Shown: piece by piece, positions 32,775 through 42,607 of the stretch
Position numbering within the stretch: position 1 is the first letter of the stretch
How the letters are laid out: every line of letters begins with the position of its first letter
From: Evernia prunastri
Taxonomy: Eukaryota > Ascomycota > Lecanoromycetes > Lecanorales > Parmeliaceae
Length of the DNA stretch: 64,000 nucleotides
Direction: 5' to 3'
Assembly (NCBI GenBank): GCA_003184365.1
Contig: NKYR01000086.1
Location: 114,854 to 178,853, forward strand
Notes under the pieces: model-generated
Seen by the model: the letters and a program-made list of their open reading frames with translations, nothing else
Databases searched by the model: none
Told to the model about the DNA's origin: nothing
Program-made: the position numbers and the translations under genes

Positions 32775-34355
32775 ATGGCCTCGCAAACCCCAGCCGTTGT
32801 CATTGACAAGTAAGTATTGAACTTGTCGGAAAATGTGCAGAGACCATGGACTGAGACTAGAGTAGTGGTACGGGCTTTTCAAAGCTTGGTATGTTTGCTC
32901 AGCTACGATAGTAGCGCAATCTGGGCTCGGTTCTGATGTCTCCAAGGTTTCGCGGGCAATGATTCTCCTTCCTTCGTTTTCCCAACGGCAATAGCAACAA
33001 AAGGCGGTCCTGGAGGATCTGGTGGGTCTGGGTCCGGGAGACCAGCCGTTGCAAACAAACCTTCCTTCCTCACTGGGGGCACAGGTTCCGGTGGCGCCTT
33101 GTCTGCGAAGAGAGGGACTGAGGATCTGGATTTCTTTATTGGAGACGAGGCACTAGCTGCAGCGAGTGGGCCCGGTATGGAGCAAACATTGGATGCCGTT
33201 TGGTTCTCGACTGACTACGGTAGGCTACGGCATACATTACCCTGTACGACATGGGCAAGTTGAAAACTGGGTATGCTTAACGAACTATTGCCCCGAAAAT
33301 GCTCGGGCTGACCTATTTAGGATTACATGGAGCGCTTCTGGTCCAATTCAATCTTCAAATACCTTCGCGTGGAACCGGAAGACCACTACTTCCTACTCAC
33401 AGAACCTGTACGTTCATTCTACCGGTAGTCGCATGCCATCACTAACGATGTGAAGCCACTCAACCCACCCGAAAATCGAGAGAATACTGCCGAGATTATG
33501 TTTGAATCCTTCAACTGCGCCGGTCTCTACATTGCCGTACAAGCTGTCCTTGCACTGGCAGCCTCGTGGACATCCTCAAAGGTCTCAGATCGTTCTTTGA
33601 CCGGCACAGTCATCGACTCAGGAGACGGAGTAACGCACGTCATACCGGTGGCAGAGGGGTATGTTATCGGCAGCTCTATCAAAAGCATACCTATCGCAGG
33701 CCGAGACATCACATACTTTGTACAATCCCTGCTCCGAGACCGTGGAGAGCCAGACAGCAGCTTGAAGACGGCGGAGAGGGTCAAGGAGGAATATTGTTAC
33801 GTATGTCCCGACATAGTCAAGGAGTTCTCCAGATTCGACCGGGAGCCAGATCGATTCCTCAAGCACACGGTCACTTCGCCCAATGGACGGAGCGTTACCG
33901 TGGACGTTGGGTATGAGCGTTTCCTGGCCCCTGAGATCTTCTTCAACCCTGAAATTTACTCGTCTGATTTTCTCACTCCCTTACCTACTGTTGTCGATGG
34001 TGTTATTCAGTCTTCGCCAATCGATGTCAGAAGAGGGCTGTACAAGAACATTGTGCTTTCAGGTGGCTCCACACTATACAAAGATTTCGGCAGACGATTA
34101 CAGCGGGATATCAAGCACATGGTGGACGCAAGAATCCGAGCATCCGAGGTACGAAGTGGTGGAAAGAAGAGTGGTGGTCTGGAAGTGCAGGTCGTGACGC
34201 ATAAGAGGCAACGGCATGGCCCATGGTTTGGAGGAAGCTTGCTGGGACAGACGCCTGAGTTCAGGAGTTATTGTCATACCAAAGCAGAGTATGATGAGAT
34301 TGGGCCGAGCATCGTGAGAAGGTTTAACCTGATAGGAGGGCCGGGCAGTACGTGA
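32775..34355 (+). CDS. arp3: actin-related protein 3, Arp2/3 complex
   Basis: Six exons: 32775-32809, 32863-32888, 32947-33174, 33224-33270, 33321-33407 and 33456-34355, giving 440 aa. The first exons rebuild V-V-I-D-N-S-G-T-G-F-S-K-L-G-F-A-G, the actin-fold phosphate loop 1. Next come G-I-H-Y-P-V-R-H-G-Q-V and D-Y-M-E-R-F-W. The last exon has V-I-D-S-G-D-G-V-T-H (phosphate loop 2), P-I-A-G-R-D-I-T, the adenosine-site segment N-I-V-L-S-G-G-S-T, and an Arp3-type tail, P-W-F-G-G-S-L-L-G-Q-T-P-E-F. A Gly/Ser-rich insert after residue 45 is normal for fungal Arp3. Together with Arp2 and five other subunits it nucleates branched actin at endocytic patches. The very small second exon (26 bp) and the clustered 5' introns are typical of fungal actin-family genes. 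ATG chosen because it starts M-A-S-Q-T-P. Confidence 0.96.
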
Positions 34356-35194
34356 TGTAGGTGATGTAGGTAGTACTAGTGGGATACCTATGCTTAAGCT
34401 AGCTTGTATACTCTATCATGAGCCAAAGGAAAAAATGCCTATTACTTTACTTTATCAACAAGTGTACCCACCAAGTGAACTTAAGGGTTTCATTCTCGAT
34501 AGTGTTTGCGCCCTCATTCGATGTTCATTGTTAGCCGTAGCGCCGCAGCTTGGCCATGCAGCTTATATTCCCGTAGCCCGCAGACTTTCATTGTCCGGCG
34601 GAGAGAACCTCTAAGGTACCCCGCAACTCCCATTTGGGCGCGTACTATATATCTAGATGTCCAGCTCTGGAAAGATGTAAAAACAAGTGATAATTGGGAA
34701 GACTGACTGACTCTGGATGTTAAGACCATATAAATAGGCATGATCCTATATGATAATAGTATCTACCACTTTAAGCCAAGTCAAGATTGCTTTGGATTGA
34801 ATGGTGTTAGAGGAAACCGCATCGAGATCCGGAATCCCGCCACCGGACCCCACCGCAAGCTCGCTCGGCCGAACCCCTGTTGTTCGAATTAGTGAGCAAG
34901 CAAAGTACAGAGGTACCTCAACTTTCCTATTCTTCAAAGGAGACTATTTACCTCTTTTTCTTCTGCATCAGCCTGACCTCGTAACCTCTTTCTGCCAGCT
35001 GTACTGCTCACCATCCTTACTAACCCGGCCATTCAGCCAGCCCATACCCATCATGGGTCCATCACTGCATTGATCCACATTCCTCCACGACAAGATTCAG
35101 ACAAAAGCTTCAACAAGACCACGTAACGCATCTAGAGCATCTGAAGATAACACTACTCGTATATCTACAACGCTAAGTAGACACGACAGCCGCA
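34356..35194. other. intergenic, arp3 to kinase gene
   Basis: No gene recognised. It contains a short direct repeat, GTGATGTAGGT, just after the arp3 stop, and presumably the 5' UTR and promoter of the kinase gene. Confidence 0.5.
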
Positions 35195-37379
35195 ATGACC
35201 CAGCTCTTCAGCTCCTCGTCCTCGAATTCCTCAGCGATGCATAATGAGAAGCGGAACTTCTCTGGCATGTCGAGCTCCTCGCGGCAGACGATTGGCTCGA
35301 AAGATTTCCCCCAAAGGATCAAGAATTTCTTCCGCATCACCAGCTCGGGAAGCAACACTGTCATCGGCACTGACGGCCTTCCGACCCCCAAGTCCGAGTC
35401 CAAATCTTTCAGACAATCACGCTTTCTCGGCGGTATTACTCGAAACAGGTCACAAACAGTAGCCAGTGAAGGAGATCCTTTGGAGAATGGCATGTCACCA
35501 ACGGCGTTGGCGAACCCCTATTTCGCCCACCAAGGACCGCCCGCGTTAAGACACCACAATGACAACAGCGTGCCTCCTTCGCCACCAGATACACCAGTTC
35601 ATACAAAGGTGGAAGCTGTGAGCGGTGCGAATGATCAGGCTACAGCAGCAGGCAAGGAAGAGCTGGCTCGACAATTGCGAAGGGTGGCATCTGCTCCCAA
35701 CGCTCAAGGGCTGTTTCAGACCTCAAAAAATAACGAACGACCATCGTCAGCGGGGTTGGGAAAGGAAGCACTGGCGCATAATGGAGAAGATTCATCATTG
35801 AGCGTTATTGATCACAACAAGGGTCATCTGTTACCTGTGCCGGATGCGGACGGCAAGCTACCTTCTCCGGGACAGTTACGGCAATCGATAGCGTTTCGGA
35901 GAACATACAGTTCGAACTCGATAAAAGTTAGGGAAGTGGAAGTTGGGCCGGCGAGCTTTGACAAAATCAAGTTGATCGGCAAGGGAGACGTAGGGAAGGT
36001 ATATCTTGTGCGCGAGAAACGGTCGAGTCGATTATACGCTATGAAGGGTACGCAAGACCTCGTGTCCCGAAGTCTGAACGCTCTACTGACATTGAGCCAG
36101 TCTTAAGCAAGAAAGAGATGATCAAGAGGAACAAGATCAAACGTGCACTGGCAGAGCAAGAGATTTTAGCTACAAGCAATCACCCGTTCATTGTTACTTT
36201 GTACCACTCGTTTCAGTCAGAAGACCATCTTTATCTGTGTATGGAGTACTGCAGTGGAGGGGAGTTCTTTAGAGGTTGGTTGGAGATTCGAATTCTGTGG
36301 GACCTGAAGCTGACAGATGCAGCACTGCAAACGCGGCCAGGGAAATGCATTCCGGAGGACGATGCTCGTTTCTACGCAGGCGAAGTCACAGCAGCACTCG
36401 AGTATCTACATTTAATGGGTTTCATATATCGAGACCTAAAACCTGAAAGTCGGTCTCGCAGATTCGCTCATAGGAGGTACCAGCTGACAACGATAGATAT
36501 CCTGTTACATCAGTCTGGTCACATCATGTTGTCTGACTTTGACCTTTCGAAACAGTCCGGCCCTGACGGTGCTCCAAAAATGATCATCGGCCGCAACGGT
36601 GCCACTCCGACCTCCTTACCCACAATCGACACCAAATCTTGCATAGCGAACTTCCGAACCAACTCTTTCGTCGGCACAGAAGAGTACATTGCACCAGAAG
36701 TGATAAAAGGTTGCGGTCATACTAGCGCAGTGGATTGGTGGACGCTTGGTATACTGGTCTACGAAATGCTCTACGGCACCACACCGTTCAAGGGCAAAAA
36801 CCGAAATCATACGTTTGCTAACATTCTCCGCGATGATGTGCCTTTCCCGGAGCATTCTGGTGCTCCGCAAATATCCCAGTACGCCCCCTTTATTCCCCCT
36901 TTTTGCAGAAATGCGAGGTCTAGTGCTGACCCTATGCCTCTAGCCTCTGCAAATCTCTCATCCGCAAACTCCTTATCAAAGATGAACTCCGGCGCATCGG
37001 TTCCCGCGCCGGTGCGTCAGACGTGAAAACCCATCCATTCTTTCGCTCAACTCAATGGGCCCTCCTCCGCCACATGAAGCCCCCCATGATCCCCCATCAG
37101 GGCCGTGCGATCGACACTGTGAATTTCCGAAACGTGAAAGAGTCGAACAGCAGCATGGACATGGGCACGGGGACTGGTCTAGGCGGAGGCGTCAGTAAAG
37201 ACGGCATCCTGGGCGTACCGGGTAGTGCGTTAAAAGGGGTACCGCTGGACAGCGGTATTGCGACGCCGGCGGGGGAACTGGCGGATCCGTTTGAGGAATT
37301 CAACAGTGTTACGTTGCATCATGATGACGACGACGACGGGGGAGGAGGGAGGAGGAGGGGATTGGAATGCATTATGTAG
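35195..37379 (+). CDS. nrc-2: AGC kinase of the NRC-2 / flippase-kinase (Fpk) group
   Basis: Five exons: 35195-36047, 36101-36274, 36323-36448, 36497-36878 and 36944-37379, giving 656 aa. The N-terminal 255 residues are Ser-rich and disordered. The kinase domain follows, with the glycine loop L-I-G-K-G-D-V-G-K-V (260-269), Y-A-M-K (K284), Y-R-D-L-K-P-E-N (378-385) and S-D-F-D-L-S (D398, with DFD replacing DFG). Activation and C-lobe segments are S-F-V-G-T-E-E-Y-I-A-P-E-V-I and S-A-V-D-W-W-T-L-G. DFD is the normal form in the Fpk1/Kin82/NRC-2 subfamily. These kinases phosphorylate P4-ATPase lipid flippases at the plasma membrane and govern polarity and septation; N. crassa nrc-2 represses conidiation. 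The AGC tail is short and ends in an Asp/Gly/Arg-rich low-complexity stretch, so a further 3' exon with a hydrophobic motif may have been missed. Confidence 0.93.
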
Positions 37380-37716
37380 GTTTATTGGGCGAAAGTATAC
37401 AGCGAGTGTGGAAGTGGAATTGGAATTGGAGCTGCTGTTTTTAGCGTAGCAAAATCATATACTAAAATTACCGGAGTGTATCAGGCTCTCTGTTCCCTCC
37501 CTTGTTCGGCTTATACAACATAAAATGTTCGCCATTTTGCAAAAAAGCGAATCAAGTTGTTTTCACACGAGGCCAGCGCTCCGACTCCAGATTTCTCATT
37601 CCTGGCCACGATGTCCATTTGCTCGGGTTGGGTTCATAAGGTAAGACTCGCCGTCCTGTCTAAAAGGGAGCAAGTAGCTCGAACCCGCTTGCTCCATCCT
37701 CCTCTGTTTGAACACC

Positions 37717-37752
37717 CTCTACTCTACTCTACTCTACTCTACTCTATTCTAC
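37717..37752. repeat. CTCTA pentanucleotide microsatellite
   Basis: About seven tandem copies of the pentamer CTCTA (equivalently ACTCT), the last with one change. It lies downstream of the NRC-2-type kinase gene. Confidence 0.9.
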
Positions 37753-38079
37753 CACGTACCGTCCTCTATGTTCACACATGCGTGTGGGCTCACCATTTCT
37801 CTTCCCCCCCTCACCCTCCTTTCCAGCCCCCTCCTTTTTTTCCCCTCTGCCCCCTCCCGCCTCTTTTCAAAACCTCCCCCTCGGTAAAAAGAAAAGCAAA
37901 AAGAAAAGAATCTCCCAATCGTGTCCAGATACGTATCCATGATCCACCAACCGTGCCCCAAGAAGGGACTGAGTAGGGAATAAGTTGGGGCATAAGATCT
38001 CAAGCTGCGGAGTTGCGACTCGTATCGGTTGCGTCCGTTGAGACGAGGAGTGGAGTGGAGTGGAGCAGGGAAGGAGTGG

Positions 38080-38316
38080 AGCACGGGAGGTAAGGGGGGG
38101 AGGAGTGCAGGAGGGTTGGGTGCTGGTGTTTGTGGAATGGTAGTTGGTTGATTGGTTGGTTTTAGGTACCGTAAGGGGTTGGGGGGGAGGGAGTTTGCGG
38201 CGGGGGGTTTGGAGATGTGATGGGCTTGTTGGAGGGAGGGAGGGAGAAAAGGAAGGAGAGAGTGAGGGAGAGAGTGAGTGAGGGAGGGAGTGAGGGAGGG
38301 AGGGAGCGAGAGCGAG
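38080..38316 (+). repeat. G/GA-rich low-complexity tract with G-quadruplex motif
   Basis: Repeated GGGA and GAGTGAGG units on the + strand. Bases about 38282-38305 contain five GGG runs separated by 1-5 bases, which satisfies the usual G-quadruplex rule. Function unknown. Confidence 0.8.
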
Positions 38317-38860
38317 TGAATAGGTGACGCGCTTTGACGCTGTTAGTGCCGCAATTGTCTTCACTCGAGGCGAGGCGACGCGATGCGATGCGATGTGGTG
38401 CGGCATTGTTTAGCGTGAGAGGGCGGTGTTATAGCGACCCCACCCATCAAACCGATTAACTGCTCCCTTCCCCCTCTCCTCACACACCTCTTCCAGACCA
38501 CGCCTCCCCTACTGACGACACCACGCTTCATACCACTGCTGCACCAATCCCTCGACAGCCAACACCAACCCCTGAACTTCATCCAGCCCGCCTCCAAATC
38601 AAATCACCCACTCATGACCTGAACCCGCAGAGCTTACTTGTCAGGGACCGCAAGGAATAGTTCGGTCTGAACGGAAACAACGGCTATGAAAGTCTAATGC
38701 GTACCTTAGGGAGTCACGGTGTTACTAAGCTGCCCGGGCTTTGATCCGCAATATCAGTCTAGCCTTCTTCGGACAGCCATAAACAATCGCTGCTCCGTTC
38801 CCGAAAAGGGAAAAAGGCTCACTAGTGGGAACGGGCTAGCTTTTTCAGGCAGATTCCGCA

Positions 38861-39324
38861 AGCATTGAAAGTCGTGGAAGAAGACGACCGCCAAGACGCG
38901 CCCGGTCGTCGTATCTAGTTCTATTGGGAGATAGGAGGTCTCCGTGAGCGTTGAAAGTCGTGGAAATGCCCGGCAAGACGCGCCCGGATTTTACTTAAGT
39001 CGGTAGAGGGTGAGGATCTCGTGAGCGTTGAAAGTCGTGGAAGGGAAATGCCTGCCAAGAAGCGCCCGGTGGTTCGTATTCAGAGTATTAGGAGATCTCG
39101 TAAACCGTGAACGTTGAAAGTCGTACAATATAAACTCCGCCAAGACGCGCCCGCTCGATCCAGGTCAGTAAGATATGGCCTTCAAACAGGTTTAGGAACT
39201 CGTGAACGTTGAAAGTCGTTAGAATGAGACTACCGCCAAGACGCGCCCGGCTTTACCCAAGTCGGCAGAGGATCTCGCAAACGTTGAAAATCGTGCAATA
39301 AAGAGGCTGCCAAGACGCGCCCGG
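38861..39324 (+). repeat. six-copy two-block tandem repeat (about 82-bp unit)
   Basis: Six units each carry block A, TTGAAAGTCGT, at 38865, 38951, 39028, 39114, 39209 and 39284. Block A is usually preceded by CTCGTGARCG. Block B, GCCAAGACGCGCCCGG, follows at 38890, 38972, 39054, 39139, 39235 and 39309. The A-to-B distance is fixed at 21-26 bp (mostly 25-26). The unit length is 82, 82, 85, 96 and 74 bp. Block B is conserved at 15 or 16 of 16 positions in every copy, while the sequence between B and the next A is largely free to vary. Selective conservation of two short blocks differs from ordinary minisatellite decay. No coding frame runs through the array. Possible roles are a multi-site binding region, a replication or chromatin element, or part of a structured RNA. 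Confidence 0.9.
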
Positions 39325-40595
39325 GTATCGGTCCGGCCTTGCAGTTGCTGGCCGCTGCTCTCTCCCTCGAGCTCCTCCTCCGCGGCTACCAGGCCTGTCT
39401 TTCCCTTCTCCCTGACCCCATCCCCCGACCTCGTCCTTGGATGAGCGCGCTATGGTCAATGCCGCTTTGCTGTCCGTATCACTCGACAACGGCGGCTTGT
39501 GTGGCGAGGGCGGCGCGGGCGCTGGGATCAGGGGGGTTATTGGCGGTGGGTTGGCTACTTTGTTTGCTTGCTTCTCCCCTCTTCCCGTCCTGACCCGTCA
39601 CGTATGGAAGTTTGCGTTGGACCATGAATGTTATTCGAACGGCGTTGGTTTCCCGGAGCCTGGTTTGTGTGTGTTGAGGCATGGCTTATGATCTGGGAAT
39701 GTGCACAGGTGGATCCACGCGAAGGAGGGTTGGGTGCGGTTTTACCGTTCAGTCGAGGTTGGACTTGCCGTGTTGGTTGGTGATGGTTAATTCGGGATTG
39801 CCGATCGCTTCGTGGACTTTTTGCATAGGGTGGATGTACTACAGGGCAAGTAGGCATGAGCTTTTCCAACAAAAGCAGTTTTCATGTTTAGCACGGGCGC
39901 AAAATGACTGAGAGGAAGGTGGATTTTTGTTAAGGATGAAAGGATCATGGCCGGTTTTACCCGTTGAAGTTGGTCAAATCATGTCAGTTGAACATATCTA
40001 CATGCGCAACTTCCTTTCCAGCCAAGTTACCTCCAAGCCTTCTTTCCACGATAGAAAAGGTCCATGATCCTTAGGAGCTGTCGTCCATCTATTTCAGCCG
40101 CTTCCATTGTTCCTGAAACAGGGTCACAAGTTGGGTCCTCGATCTACATGCAGAACGTGTGAGCAGCGATGAAGGTATTTTGGCTTGATAGTTTGGTTAC
40201 CTGTAGTGCCTTCGTTCACGCTGCAGTGCTTTTTATTCTGCTGCACTCGAGCGTTGGCATCACCTGTCACGAGGAAGTGACGGTATCGGTCATGCTCTTG
40301 GTGGAAATGTTTCATCGTTTGCTTCTCCGATGTGCTACCCCCTGTAGCCTTGGTGTTGTTGTGGGAAGCAAGGTTGGCTTGCGTGAGTTGGGAGGGGTTG
40401 CGGTTGGAGTTTCTGGGTCGTTAGTGATGGGGCCCAGACAGGGACTGGAGAGCTCTTACGACATGGTTTGCAGCGGTAGAGACAAAAGTTGACAGTTGAA
40501 GGACGGCTCGAAGCTTTGGTTCGATCTGTGTGTATGGAAGGGTCTATGTGGTGAAGACACATTTCTGCAGCGTACTATCCCATCTTAAATGAACC
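39325..40595. other. spacer between the two repeat arrays
   Basis: No gene recognised. The frame 39437-39691 (+) is Gly/Ala-rich and overlaps an equally open minus-strand frame. The frame 40169-40492 (+) is also unconvincing. Confidence 0.5.
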
Positions 40596-40599
40596 AAGG

Positions 40600-41321
40600 A
40601 GGCCTGCAATCGATCTTACTGTTTGGGAGGCCACCTTCTTTATCCACAGTCCTTGTCAACACTATAATCGGCATACCGAACAGGTGCTCTTGCGTGGCAT
40701 TTCCAATGCAGGAGGAGATCCATGCCTTGGAGAGGCCTTCCAACGTGCAAGCTGAAGTCGAGAGGCCTTCAGCATTAAAGGTCAAATCTAAGAGGCCTCC
40801 AACTTGAGATAGAATCTCGCAATTAGAAAGCCTCTCATGTGGGAAGATATCAGATACCTTCAGCCGTTCTATCCAAATCAGAGAGGCCTTCACTTGACAT
40901 CGAGTCTCGCAATTGGAAGGCCTCTTGAAAGGGAAAATGACAGCGAGGCATGGGTCCACCATGCCCACGAGAGGCCTTCAGCTTTTCCACATAAGTCTGA
41001 GAGGCCTTCAACCGTCTGCAAACCATATCCGAGAGGCCTCCAGCCTGAGACTGAATCCTCGCAATTGGAAGACCTGGCCACAAAGTAACGTCAGATCTGA
41101 CAGGACGGATAAGACTGCTCATTTAGGACAGGCGCGCGGTGCTGCGGCTTAAAGGTGCCGGGCCTCTCTGAAAGGGTGGTCCGGTGTTTGATAGGATTGG
41201 CCGTTTAATGGAAGAGGCTTAGAAGAGGCCTTCAATCTCAGCCTTCTGTAGGTGCATATGGGACTAACCTATCGCGGTCTAGGGGAGGCCTCCCGTTTCA
41301 CAGCCTTGGAGGCCTCTCGCG
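40600..41321. repeat. 30-bp array built on AGAGGCCTTC, with hairpins
   Basis: AGAGGCCTTC or AGAGGCCTCC occurs at 40731, 40761, 40791, 40882, 40970, 41000, 41032 and 41224. Steps are 30, 30, 91, 88, 30, 32 and 192, i.e. close to multiples of 30. Decayed copies fill the gaps, for example near 40851 and 40943. The reverse complement GAAGGCCTCT occurs at 40916-40925, making a perfect 10-bp hairpin with 40882-40891 and a 24-base loop. Degenerate partners are at 40827-40836 and near 41068. A second element, TCTCGCAATT, recurs at 40815, 40905 and (one change) 41057, always just before the inverted copy. More AGGCCT-cored copies lie at 40600, 41161, 41285 and 41309. The 30-bp period is divisible by three, so short Ser/Pro-containing ten-residue repeats appear in translation. 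No convincing start, stop or splice structure supports a gene. Confidence 0.88.
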
Positions 41322-41703
41322 AGTGTTTCAACCCGCCTGTCCTCCTTTTCTTTCCTTCATTTTTCAGACCCTTGGGCGTCCACCTTGTAGCCTATCTGGG
41401 CAAACCTCAGTATCTTCAAGTCTTCGTTCCTCATCTACATCGAGTCAATTGCTGAGCTACCGCCCCCTCTAGGTTGCCAGATCTTTCTGGCGTCTGAGGA
41501 GGGGGCCACCTTACTAGTCATTCCGTCTCGCTGATCATTAAATCATCGTACTACACCCATCATCAACTCTCATTGCTACAGCTTCATTTTAATTTGAATA
41601 ACTTTGCCCTGCGGGGACTTCTCCCCGCGTTTTCTCAATTTCGAATTCAGCATTCCCCCCCAATGACTATTTAGCGCGGAGTGGTCTTTATTCACAAAGT
41701 GAT
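41322..41703. other. upstream region of the zinc-finger gene
   Basis: Contains an inverted repeat, CCCCCTC near 41463 and GAGGGGG near 41499. The true start codon or a first exon of the downstream C2H2 gene probably lies in this interval, because its first long frame lacks an ATG. Confidence 0.4.
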
Positions 41704-42607
41704 TTGTCCTTCGATCCTGTCACCTCGATTGAGTCCGGGAGTCTCAGCGCACCCCATACACCTCTATCTGTAAGCTTGCTGCCTGGAGGTAAGGACAAAT
41801 ACACCACTGACCATTCGCAGCTCATCCATCAAGCCTCGGAGTTAGACCATTTCCTATCCAGTCTACCGACTGATTGGTGGGATACTAACAATCCTGACAT
41901 TTCTGTACCCCAAGATCACTCCCCCGCTTTTACATGCACGCAGCCACTCTCGCCAGAGTACAACCATTTCCCTGCGGTCGAGAATTTGAACTCTAGGCCA
42001 TTGGACACAGCTTCCTTCGAAATAGGTTTATTTGAAGGAATTACTCGCAATGCCTCGGACAGAGGTGCCGAAACAAGTCTCTCATTGGAAAGCCCGGCAT
42101 TGCAATCACCGCCTTCATTTTCAGAGCTCGATAAGGCTGGGCGAGGATGTTCCTGCACCAGATCGTTCCAGCAACTCTGGCGCTGACAGATCGGGTCTTT
42201 CAAAACGAAGAAGAAAGCCGGGTAGCCCGAGATCCAAGCATACCGAGCTACTGCCATGTCACATATGCCCAAAGGATTTTCTGCGGCGGTGTGAACTCAC
42301 GTAAGTCCAGAACAAGATGGTTCAATCTGCATAGGTAACGCTGACCATGAGCAGGAAGCATCTCAAGACCCACAACCGTGCCTTCAAATGCGATGTTCCT
42401 GGTTGCCGGTCTCAGGGCTTTTACCGGTTGCAGGATCTGAACCGTCATGCTGCATGTTGCCACCGTGATCGCCATGCGGACAGCATATACTTGTGCAAGT
42501 ATCAGGACTGCGAGTACGCTATCAAGGGGTTTTCCAGACATGACAACTGCGTTCGGCATATGAAACTTAAGCATGGCTATCCTAACGGTTTGGAATCTGT
42601 AGCGTGA
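41704..42607 (+). CDS. C2H2 zinc-finger protein, probable transcription factor
   Basis: The first frame, open from before 41704 to about 42150, encodes an acidic Ser/Pro-rich region (S-L-P-T-D-W-W-D, S-P-E-Y-N-H-F-P). The second frame, to 42300, encodes a basic K-R-R-R-K-P-G-S-P segment and C-H-I-C-P-K-D-F-L-R-R-C-E-L-T. A GTAAGT...GCAG intron (42301-42354) joins this to K-H-L-K-T-H, completing a C2H2 finger. Two more Cys/His modules follow: C-D-V-P-G-C, then R-L-Q-D-L-N-R-H-A-A-C-C-H, and C-K-Y-Q-D-C, then H-D-N-C-V-R-H-M-K-L-K-H. The protein ends at 42607. The change from frame 1 to frame 2 between about 42064 and 42162 needs an intron; 42065-42161 or 42077-42161 fit the phase but have poor donors. 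It is therefore either a weak intron or a frameshift. Start unresolved. Confidence 0.72.

Larger units (their letters stand above)
37380..38860. other. gene-free, low-complexity spacer
   Basis: Holds a pentanucleotide microsatellite, a pyrimidine-rich run at 37800-37880 and a long G/GA-rich tract. The minus-strand frame 38406-37867 (179 codons) is only the translation of this GGGA sequence. An 8-bp inverted repeat, CCGTTCCC at 38795-38802 and GGGAACGG at 38827-38834, sits just upstream of the repeat array. Confidence 0.6.

Noticed and set aside
37867..38406. 179-codon minus-strand Ser/Pro/His-rich frame
   Set aside because: Translation of the GGGA/GAGTGA low-complexity tract; no start context or family.
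38861..39324. CRISPR-like array
   Set aside because: The sequence is eukaryotic nuclear DNA, the repeats contain two separate conserved blocks of unequal spacing, and no cas-like genes exist.
40589..41088. Protein with ten-residue E-R-P-S repeats
   Set aside because: The frames are short, exist only because the DNA repeat period is divisible by three, and lack start, splice or family support.
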